Below are positions 1 through 5,873 of a DNA stretch of 29,277 nt, piece by piece. This DNA comes from Pseudomonas sp. (GTDB taxonomy: Bacteria > Pseudomonadota > Gammaproteobacteria > Pseudomonadales > Pseudomonadaceae). Position 1 is the first letter of the stretch. Each line of letters starts with the position of its first letter. Where the stretch lies: positions 1 through 29,277 of the forward strand of contig JAQZAY010000009.1 of NCBI GenBank assembly GCA_029239415.1, in the 5' to 3' direction. The notes beneath the pieces are model-generated. The model had not been told where the DNA came from, did no database searches, and saw only the letters and a program-made list of their open reading frames with translations. A program made the translations under genes and the position numbers.

Positions 1-24
1 GGGCCAGAACATGACGAGGTACCC

Positions 25-741
25 ATGACCCCCGCAACCGCCCACCAAGGCGCCGCCGGCATCGCCAGCGCCGTCGCCCAGAGCGTGCAATACCAAGGCC
101 GCAAGACCCGCCGCGAAGGCAGCGAGCAGCGCCGCCAGCAGATCCTCGACGCCGCCATGCGCATCGTCGTGCGCGATGGCGTGCGTGGCGTGCGCCACCG
201 GGCCGTGGCGGCAGAGGCAGGCGTGCCGCTGTCGGCCACCACCTACTATTTCAAGGACATCGAGGACCTGCTGGCCGACACCTTCGCCCAGTATGTCGAG
301 CGCAGCGCGGCCTACATGGCCAAGCTGTGGGCCAACACCGAGGTGGTCTTGCGCCAGCTGATCTGCCAGGGCGACGGCAGCCTGCAATGGCGCGCCCGCC
401 TGGCCGATGAAGTCGCGCGCATGACCCACGACTACGTCCTGCGCCAGCTCGGCAATCGCCGCGACTTTCTCATTGCCGAGCAGGCCTTTCGCCAGGAGGC
501 GCTGCTGTGCCCGCGCCTGGCCGAGCTGGTGCGTTCCCACGAGCGCATCCTGCTGCATGGTGCCCGGCAGATGCTGCAGGTGGTAGGCTCGCGCCAGCCC
601 GAGCAGGACGCGCTGGTGTTGACGGCGATTATCGAGCAGATGGAATATCAGGGACTGCTCAAGGACGCCAATGCGCAAGCCGATGGGCAGATGCTCGCTA
701 TCCTGACCCGCTACCTGCACCTGGTGCTGGACGCGGGGTGA
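25..741 (+). CDS. TetR-family transcriptional regulator
   Basis: This encodes a 238-residue TetR-type regulator that probably represses its own or neighbouring genes in response to an unidentified ligand. The N-terminal 25 or so residues are low in complexity. The DNA-binding helix-turn-helix follows at about residues 37-87: it has the ILDAAMRIV helix, then AAEAGVPLSATTYYFKDIEDLL, in which the YYF-K-ED turn is the classic TetR recognition-helix end (short quotes: GVPLSATTYYF). The remaining helical region is the usual variable ligand-binding and dimer domain. The start at 25 has a GAGGT Shine-Dalgarno at 15-19. A lipoprotein gene begins 28 bases downstream, so it heads the 25-3834 cluster. 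In P. aeruginosa, as I recall, a TetR gene occupies the same place next to lysS. Family call is firm; target and ligand are unknown. Confidence 0.9.
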   Translation: MTPATAHQGAAGIASAVAQSVQYQGRKTRREGSEQRRQQILDAAMRIVVRDGVRGVRHRAVAAEAGVPLSATTYYFKDIEDLLADTFAQYVERSAAYMAKLWANTEVVLRQLICQGDGSLQWRARLADEVARMTHDYVLRQLGNRRDFLIAEQAFRQEALLCPRLAELVRSHERILLHGARQMLQVVGSRQPEQDALVLTAIIEQMEYQGLLKDANAQADGQMLAILTRYLHLVLDAG

Positions 742-769
742 CCTGCGACCGATCTTCAAGGAGAACCCG

Positions 770-1315
770 ATGAAAGCCTGGCGTGTGCTGTTGAGCCTGC
801 CCTTCCTGCTGCTGGGCGGCTGTCTGGTGACCTTCAACGAACCGCTGCCGAGCAACCAGGCGGCACCCAAGGCCCTGCTGGGTCAGTGGAGCAGCAAGGA
901 CGCCTGGGGCGAGCCACTGCGCCTGAGCATCAGCCGCCAGGGCGGCAACGCCTACAAGGCGGTGGCGCGGGGCAAGGACGACAAGGCCGAGGAATATGTC
1001 TTCAGCGTCTCCCGGCATGGCAATCGCTGGTACCTTTCGGCGGGCGTGCCCAAGCGCCTGGGGGGCAACTTCCTGATCGGCGGCTTCGAGGTGATCGACG
1101 GCAACCAGCTGGTGCTCTATAACCTCGACGTCGAGCAGGTCCGCCAGGCCGTGGACCAGAGAGAGCTTGCCGGCCGACGCACCGAGGTGCCCCAGGACCA
1201 TGGCGAAGGCGTACTGATCGACAGCGCCCCGGCGCGGGTACTGGCCTACCTGGAAGATCCGGCCAACTCGGACCTGTTCATCGAAGTGGCGCGTTTCCAG
1301 CGGGCCGGCAAGTAA
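770..1315 (+). CDS. Putative outer-membrane lipoprotein, unknown function
   Basis: This is a 181-residue predicted lipoprotein. A short positively charged start (MKAWR) and a hydrophobic stretch lead to the lipobox LGGC with lipidated cysteine 18. Position 19 is Leu, not Asp, so the inner-membrane retention signal is absent and outer-membrane sorting is expected. The mature part is beta-rich in appearance, with WSSKDAWGEPLRLSI near residues 40-55 and YVFSVSRHGNRWYLS near 75-90, but I recognise no named domain. AAGGAG at 758-763 sets the start at 770. It lies 28 bases after the TetR gene and 23 bases before the DUF1704 gene, so it is probably co-transcribed with both. Function is not assigned. 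Confidence 0.85.
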   Translation: MKAWRVLLSLPFLLLGGCLVTFNEPLPSNQAAPKALLGQWSSKDAWGEPLRLSISRQGGNAYKAVARGKDDKAEEYVFSVSRHGNRWYLSAGVPKRLGGNFLIGGFEVIDGNQLVLYNLDVEQVRQAVDQRELAGRRTEVPQDHGEGVLIDSAPARVLAYLEDPANSDLFIEVARFQRAGK

Positions 1316-1338
1316 GCGATCCGAACCCAGGAGCATGT

Positions 1339-2616
1339 GTGGACGAATACCAGCAGACGATACGCGCGTTGTCCGACCGGATTGTCATCGCGCAGACGCC
1401 CATCCGGGTGCTCGACGCGGTGAAGTGGGACGACGGCATCCGCCAGGGCTTCCTCAAGACCAAGGGCAAGGAGCCGCCGGCGGTGGACCGGGCGTACTAC
1501 CAGGCACGGCCGCTGTCGTTCGACTCGGGCGCGGTGAAGTCCGAGTTCCAGAGCATCGAGCGCGACATCACCCGCCAGCTCGGCCAGTTCAACCCCGTGG
1601 GGCAGATCATGCGGCGCATGTGCAAGGAGTACCGCATGGTCGTGCGCATGCTCGAAGCCCGCGGCACCGAGGATTTCGGGCTCATTTCCCAGGAGCTCTA
1701 CGGCGCCGCCTCCGATGCCTTCCATGCCGGCGACCCGACCCTGGCCGACCTGGGCCTGATGCTCTCGGACTACCTCAACAACATCGATGGGCGCGGTGAC
1801 CTCAAGGACGAGCCCAAGAGCCTGACGGCCAAGGAAGCGGTCGATATCCTCCAGCGCCGCCTGAACAAGGTCTTTGGCGAGGCCGAGGAAACCATCCGCG
1901 TGTTCGAGTCCGACGGCATCGTCGCCGACGCCGCGGCGGGCGCCGACTACATCAAGATCCGCTCCGACGCCATGTTCAACAGCCGCGATGTGCGCGCCCT
2001 GGAAGTCCATGAAGGCCTGGTGCACGTGGGCACCACTCTCAACGGCCTCAACCAGCCGATCTGCACCTTCCTGGCCAAGGGGCCGCCTTCCTCGACCGTG
2101 ACCCAGGAAGGCCTGGCGATCCTCATGGAAATCATCGCCTTCGCCTCCTACCCCAGCCGCCTGCGCAAGCTGACCAACCGCACCCGGGCCATCCACATGG
2201 TCGAGGAGGGCGCCGACTTCATGCAGGTCTACGAATTCTTCCGCGGCCAGGGCTTCGAGATGGGCGAGAGCTACGGCAACGCCAGCCGGGTGTTCCGCGG
2301 GTCGGTGCCCAACGGCCTGCCGTTCACCAAGGACCTGTCCTACCTCAAGGGCTTCATCATGGTCTACAACTACATCCAGTTGGCCGTGAAGAAGGGCAAG
2401 CTCGAGCAGATCCCCCTGCTGTTCTGCGGCAAGACCACCCTCGAGGACATGCGTGCCTTGCGCCAGCTGGTCGATGAAGGCCTGGTGGAGCCGCCCAAGT
2501 ACCTGCCCGAGCAGTTTCGCGATCTCAACGCGCTGTCGGCCTGGATGTGCTTCTCCAACTTCCTCAACCACCTGAGCCTGGATCGCATTGAAGCCGACTA
2601 CGCGAACATTCTCTGA
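1339..2616 (+). CDS. DUF1704 (QEGLA-motif) protein, putative zinc metallopeptidase
   Basis: This 425-residue protein belongs to the DUF1704 family, often labelled flavohemoglobin expression-modulating QEGLA motif protein. The QEGLA motif is at residues 256-260. About 30 residues before it lies HEGLVH (residues 224-229), an HExxxH pattern. In the animal DUF1704 relative MATCAP (KIAA0895L), a tubulin tyrosine carboxypeptidase, an HExxxH motif plus a downstream Glu binds zinc. By analogy H224, H229 and E257 could be the ligands here and E225 the catalytic base; that is inference. No signal peptide or membrane segment is visible, so it is probably cytoplasmic. The start is a GTG at 1339 with CAGGAG at 1328-1333; the ATG at 1335 is in another frame. 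The last 29 bases overlap the next gene. Substrate is unknown. Confidence 0.88.
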   Translation: MDEYQQTIRALSDRIVIAQTPIRVLDAVKWDDGIRQGFLKTKGKEPPAVDRAYYQARPLSFDSGAVKSEFQSIERDITRQLGQFNPVGQIMRRMCKEYRMVVRMLEARGTEDFGLISQELYGAASDAFHAGDPTLADLGLMLSDYLNNIDGRGDLKDEPKSLTAKEAVDILQRRLNKVFGEAEETIRVFESDGIVADAAAGADYIKIRSDAMFNSRDVRALEVHEGLVHVGTTLNGLNQPICTFLAKGPPSSTVTQEGLAILMEIIAFASYPSRLRKLTNRTRAIHMVEEGADFMQVYEFFRGQGFEMGESYGNASRVFRGSVPNGLPFTKDLSYLKGFIMVYNYIQLAVKKGKLEQIPLLFCGKTTLEDMRALRQLVDEGLVEPPKYLPEQFRDLNALSAWMCFSNFLNHLSLDRIEADYANIL

Positions 2617-3511
2617 AGCCTGCCGAGGCCTGTTGCTGGCGTGCCTGCTCATGGGCATGGCCGGCTGCAGCAGCCTGCTGTTCTATCCCGAGCCCGGCCA
2701 GCCGTTCACCCCGGAACGGGCCAAGCTGGCTTTCCAGGAGCTGACCCTGACCGCCGCCGACGGCACGCGCCTGCACGCCTGGTGGCTGCCGGCCAAGCCT
2801 GGGATGGAGGTGAAGGGCACTGTGCTGCACCTGCATGGCAATGGCGGCAACCTGGCCTGGCACCTCGGCGGCAGCTACTGGCTGCCGGAGCAGGGCTACC
2901 AGGTGCTGATGATCGACTACCGTGGCTACGGGCTATCCGAAGGCACGCCGAGCCTGCCGGCGGTCTACCAGGACATCGGCGCGGCGCTGGACTGGTTGGA
3001 ACAGGCGCCCGGGGTGCAGGGCAAGCCGCTGGTGCTGCTGGGACAGAGCCTTGGCGGCGCCATGGGCATCCACTACCTGGCGGCGCATCCCGAGCAGCGC
3101 CGAAGATTCACGGCGCTGGTATTGGACGGGGTGCCGGCCAGCTACCGCGAAGTAGGGCGCTTTGCCCTCGGCACCTCTTGGCTGACCTGGCCGTTGCAAG
3201 TGCCGTTGTCGTGGCTGGTGCCCGACGGCGACAGCGCGATCCGCTCGGTCGAACGCCTCGACACGCCGCCCAAGCTGTTCTTCCACAGCATCGACGACAC
3301 CCTGGTGCCGATGGCCAGCGGTATCCGCCTGTACCAGCACGCGCCACCCCCGCGGGTGCTGCAACTGACCCGCGGCGGCCATGTGCAGACCTTCGCCGAC
3401 CCGACGTGGCGCCAGGTCATGCTGCGCTTCCTCGACGACCCTGCCCATTTCAACGGCTTGCGGCGCCTGGGCGAAGTGCCCAACTACCCTGACGAGAAGA
3501 ACGAGCAATGA
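2588..3511 (+). CDS. Alpha/beta hydrolase lipoprotein (COG1073-like)
   Basis: This is a 307-residue serine hydrolase carrying a lipoprotein signal. A basic, moderately hydrophobic leader ends in the lipobox MAGC (C27), followed by SS, so it is probably tethered in the periplasm or outer membrane. The oxyanion motif HGNGGN lies near residue 80, the nucleophile is S154 in GQSLGG, the acid is D237 in SIDDTLVP, and the histidine is H265 in RGGHVQ, so the triad is complete. It resembles the COG1073/BEM46 group; the substrate is unknown and the enzyme could be an esterase, lipase or peptidase. I chose the TTG at 2588, inside the end of the DUF1704 gene, because it is the only start giving a charged leader before the lipobox. 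Its Shine-Dalgarno is weak, which suggests translational coupling. The next gene overlaps its stop as ATGA. Confidence 0.87.
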   Translation: MKPTTRTFSEACRGLLLACLLMGMAGCSSLLFYPEPGQPFTPERAKLAFQELTLTAADGTRLHAWWLPAKPGMEVKGTVLHLHGNGGNLAWHLGGSYWLPEQGYQVLMIDYRGYGLSEGTPSLPAVYQDIGAALDWLEQAPGVQGKPLVLLGQSLGGAMGIHYLAAHPEQRRRFTALVLDGVPASYREVGRFALGTSWLTWPLQVPLSWLVPDGDSAIRSVERLDTPPKLFFHSIDDTLVPMASGIRLYQHAPPPRVLQLTRGGHVQTFADPTWRQVMLRFLDDPAHFNGLRRLGEVPNYPDEKNEQ

Positions 3512-3834
3512 GTGAAGAGCGCAACGCCATCCCGCTGATCCTGACCGGCGTCGGCAGTATCGCCGTGACCGTCGGGGCCCTCTGGTACTACGGCTACCTG
3601 CATTTCGCCAAGCCCCAGGACGCCTTGCTGCTGGCGGACTTCACCATGCTCAAGACCATTCCCGGCGAGGACTACAAGGTATCGTTGGGCCCTGCGCCGC
3701 AAGTGGCCCAGTGCATCGATGGGGTGCTGGTGCTGTTCGATACCCAGAAGAAAGGCCTGACTGGGGTGCTAGTGGATCGCAAGAAACAGGCCGTGCGCTG
3801 CATGGGGCAGGAGACCCCGCAGCAGGTGAAATGA
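3508..3834 (+). CDS. Small single-pass membrane protein, unknown function
   Basis: This is a 108-residue protein with one predicted membrane segment at about residues 9-31 (ILTGVGSIAVTVGALWYYGY), preceded by a short hydrophilic tail. About 75 residues follow, probably facing the periplasm. These contain a CIDGVLVLFD stretch and a late second Cys in VRCMGQE, which might form a disulphide. The start codon overlaps the stop of the hydrolase lipoprotein (ATGA at 3508-3511), so the two are almost certainly translated together. It is the last gene of the plus-strand cluster and its stop runs directly into a terminator. I do not recognise a family. Confidence 0.8.
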   Translation: MSEERNAIPLILTGVGSIAVTVGALWYYGYLHFAKPQDALLLADFTMLKTIPGEDYKVSLGPAPQVAQCIDGVLVLFDTQKKGLTGVLVDRKKQAVRCMGQETPQQVK

Positions 3835-3860
3835 AAACCCCGCCGGATGGCGGGGTTTTT
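3834..3860. terminator. Bidirectional rho-independent terminator
   Basis: AAAACCCCGCC (3834-3844) pairs perfectly with GGCGGGGTTTT (3849-3859) around a GGAT loop. A run of A before and of T after makes it able to work for the plus-strand cluster ending at 3834 and for the minus-strand OmpA gene ending at 3879. Confidence 0.9.
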
Positions 3861-3878
3861 CAGCAGGTCAACGCGTGA

Positions 3879-4664
3879 TCAGCGCTGGCTGACCGAACGC
3901 GGAGCCACCGGCTGGTTGTCGTTGGAAATGGTCACTTCCACTCGACGGTTCTGCGCACGGCCCGAGTTGCTGGAGTTGTCGGCAACCGGGTATTCCTTGC
4001 CATAGCCCTGGGCAACCACGCGGGCTGGGTCTACGCCGGCACGCAGCAGTGCGCGGCGAACCGACTCGGCGCGGCGCTCGGACAGGCCCTGGTTGTAGCT
4101 CGCCGAGCCGACGGAGTCGGTGTAGCCCTCGACGATCACCTTGCGGTCAGGGTTTTCCTGCAGGAAGGCGGCCAGGGTGGTGATGTTCGGCAGGGCGCTG
4201 CTCTTCAGCTCGGCCTTGTTGAAGTCGAACAAGACATCACCGAAGGTCACCAGGGTGCCACGCTCGGTCTGCTTGGCGTTCAGGCTTTCCTGGAGCTTCT
4301 TGATCTGCGCGTCGCGGGCATCCAGGCGGGCCTGGGCACGTGCGGCGGCAGCGTTCTTCAGGCTGGCTTCGGAGGTGCGCAGGGCAATGGTCTGCTTGGC
4401 CACTTCGACGCGCTGGTTGGTCAGGTAGGCCAGCTGGTCGACCTTCTTCTCATCGTCGCGGTCCATGTAGGCCTTGTCGGCCTTGTTCAGCCAGTCCTGG
4501 GCATCCTTGGTCTCGAGAGCCGCGACCTTGCTCGCCTGCGGGTCGCTCTGCAGGGCGGAGAAGTTGGTACGGGCCGACTCCAGGTTCGGGTTGGGCTGGT
4601 GCGAGCAGGCAGCCAGGCCGACGCTCAGGGCCAGCAGGGCGGGAATCATGACGTGTTTACGCAT
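3879..4664 (-). CDS. lptF: OmpA-family lipoprotein (LptF-like)
   Basis: This 261-residue protein anchors the outer membrane to peptidoglycan. The signal peptide ends in lipobox LAAC (C20). Residues about 28-130 are helical and DUF4398-like, with a coiled-coil stretch rich in Ala, Arg and Lys. The C-terminal OmpA domain covers about residues 138-248. Its landmarks are VLFDFNKAEL, EGYTDSVGS with D183, LSERRAESVRRAL, and GRAQNRRVEV with R240/R241, the residues expected to hold diaminopimelate. AAGGAT stands upstream of the ATG at 4664. It follows a DUF4398 lipoprotein gene by 50 bases, so both are likely transcribed from the AlgU-like promoter at 5256-5283. The arrangement matches what I recall of P. 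aeruginosa PA3691-lptF (lipotoxin F, AlgU regulon). This LptF is not the LPS-transport protein of the same name. Confidence 0.85.
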   Translation of the reverse strand: MRKHVMIPALLALSVGLAACSHQPNPNLESARTNFSALQSDPQASKVAALETKDAQDWLNKADKAYMDRDDEKKVDQLAYLTNQRVEVAKQTIALRTSEASLKNAAAARAQARLDARDAQIKKLQESLNAKQTERGTLVTFGDVLFDFNKAELKSSALPNITTLAAFLQENPDRKVIVEGYTDSVGSASYNQGLSERRAESVRRALLRAGVDPARVVAQGYGKEYPVADNSSNSGRAQNRRVEVTISNDNQPVAPRSVSQR

Positions 4665-4714
4665 AGTGGTTCATCCTTTGATCGATAACGAATGCATGGG
4701 TCGGGTGGGCAGGC

Positions 4715-5128
4715 TCATTCAGCGCTGCGCATGCCTTCCTCACGCAGGTCCTGGACGCCTTGGCGGGCATCTTGTACAGCCTTGGCGGCCTTGGCGGCCT
4801 GCGCCTTGCGCTCGGCGACGCGGGCGTCCCATTCGGCCTGTTCGGCCAGGCGCTTGGCTTCGTCATACTTCTTGTCGTGCATGGCGATTTCAGCTTGCTT
4901 GAACTTGTCCTGAGCCGCCTTCATCTCGACGGCCGCAAACTCGGTGCCGCCGGCACTGACCGCAGAGTTGACCGCCGATTGAGTCACGGCGTACTGCTCG
5001 GTGGGCGGGTTGCCAGCACAACCTGCGAGCACGAAGCTGCTACCCAGCGCCAGGGCGGCCAGCTTGATACTGCGCAGATGAGTGATTGACGATTTCTCGG
5101 TGCGGGTCTTCATGGTGGTCAACTCCAT
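4715..5128 (-). CDS. DUF4398 lipoprotein
   Basis: This is a 137-residue predicted lipoprotein with lipobox LAGC (C37). The mature part is strongly helical and charged, with DKFKQAEIAMHDKKYDEAKR and then Ala/Lys/Gln-rich repeats, typical of DUF4398. It resembles the helical N-terminal half of the OmpA lipoprotein encoded next to it, so the two may interact or share ancestry. The reading frame is open to 5164, but AGGAG at 5136-5140 lies 7 bases before the ATG at 5128, which decides the start. A second ATG at 5113 is possible. The long leader of 36 residues before the lipobox is unusual for a signal peptide and would fit better with the 5113 start. It is the first gene after the AlgU-like promoter. 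Its molecular function is unknown. Confidence 0.82.
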   Translation of the reverse strand: MELTTMKTRTEKSSITHLRSIKLAALALGSSFVLAGCAGNPPTEQYAVTQSAVNSAVSAGGTEFAAVEMKAAQDKFKQAEIAMHDKKYDEAKRLAEQAEWDARVAERKAQAAKAAKAVQDARQGVQDLREEGMRSAE

Positions 5129-5189
5129 TGGATCACTCCTGATAAACGACGATGTCCGTAGCATTCCATCGCATCCCTGGCGGATCCGG

Positions 5190-5209
5190 GCGCTCTTCGC
5201 GATGAGCGC
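5190..5209 (-). other. Hairpin in the 5' leader of the DUF4398-lptF transcript
   Basis: GCGCTC (5190-5195) and GAGCGC (5204-5209) form a perfect 6-bp stem with an 8-base loop. It sits between the AlgU-like promoter and the DUF4398 start codon, so it would be in the mRNA leader. A regulatory role is only a possibility. Confidence 0.35.
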
Positions 5210-5255
5210 GGCAACGCCCGTGATTGCAGGGGTTCTACCGTGATGGCTTATTGGC

Positions 5256-5283
5256 TCCGACTCAGGGGTTTTCGCGATAGTTC
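5256..5283 (-). promoter_or_regulatory. AlgU (sigma-22)-like promoter for DUF4398-lptF
   Basis: Reading the minus strand, GAACTA (5283-5278) is followed by a 17-base spacer and TCGGA (5260-5256). The sigma-22/RpoE-type consensus is GAACTT, 16-17 bases, TCTGA, so there is one mismatch in each box and the spacing is exact. Transcription would begin near 5250 and give a leader of about 120 bases. The P. aeruginosa counterpart operon is known to belong to the AlgU regulon, which supports the call. Confidence 0.6.
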
Positions 5284-5346
5284 AGAAAAATCTGGCTTGC
5301 CGTTTTTTTTTGCTGACTGATCGGCCAGCGCAACGGTGCCTGGAAA

Positions 5347-5691
5347 TCACCCCTCGTCCTTGCTGCGAGCCTGGCTCAGCTCATGCAGGTGACGCCGCGA
5401 AAGCGCCAGGAAACGCGGCGTTGCGCCGATGTCCTGGTACAGCGGGTCGCCTTCCTCGTCGGTGGCGATCACCTGCTGTCCCTGGACATACGGGAAGCTC
5501 GCCTCCAGTTCCTCGAGCGCAGCACCGACCAGCTCGCCCAGCAGTTCATGAACCTGGCGCCTGGGATACATCTCGGCGAGCGCAGCCAGGCGCGCCTCGG
5601 CTTCCAGGTCCAGGTGCAGGACGTGACCGGTGGCGCTCAGGTGGCCTTTGGCATGGTTTTCCCAATGCTGGGCAAGCTCTCGGATTTTCAT
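5347..5691 (-). CDS. Small conserved protein, possible ribbon-helix-helix fold
   Basis: This encodes a 114-residue soluble protein starting MKIRELAQHW. The stretch at about residues 25-65 (HLDLEAEARLAALAEMYP, then ELLGELVGAALEELE) has the short strand plus two amphipathic helices of ribbon-helix-helix DNA-binding proteins, but this is a pattern judgement only. The C-terminal half contains a conserved-looking FPYVQGQQVIATDEEGDPLY segment. The frame extends to a TTG at 5739, but the ATG at 5691 is the likely start: the extra residues look unlike protein and have no ribosome site. The site before 5691 is itself weak (AGAG). It is divergent from ppc, with 182 bases between start codons. Function unknown; a link to ppc control is speculative. 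Confidence 0.75.
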   Translation of the reverse strand: MKIRELAQHWENHAKGHLSATGHVLHLDLEAEARLAALAEMYPRRQVHELLGELVGAALEELEASFPYVQGQQVIATDEEGDPLYQDIGATPRFLALSRRHLHELSQARSKDEG

Positions 5692-5873
5692 GGTGGTCTC
5701 TGTCGGCTGTGTGCTGTGGACATGATGCGAAACGTTCAATGCAATAGACCGCGAAGCCCGGAAGACGTTTTACCGCCCGTGCCCGCCTTGAAAGCAGCGA
5801 CGCCAGGCGGCACTCTGTGGGCAGTGCTGTTCCTGAGCTGATGCGCGGCAGGCCGCGCCGGAGAGAAGGCCCG

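Noticed and set aside
1335..1799. ATG at 1335 as the start of a separate gene
   Set aside because: Its 154-codon frame has shadow-like composition, while the GTG at 1339 has properly spaced CAGGAG and opens the DUF1704 frame.
1246..2658. Minus-strand frame of 470 codons across the DUF1704 gene
   Set aside because: Antisense to a gene with a good ribosome site and the QEGLA motif.
5303..5311. Run of nine T as a terminator
   Set aside because: No stable hairpin precedes it on the plus strand, and the minus strand would present A, not T. It lies next to the AlgU-like promoter.
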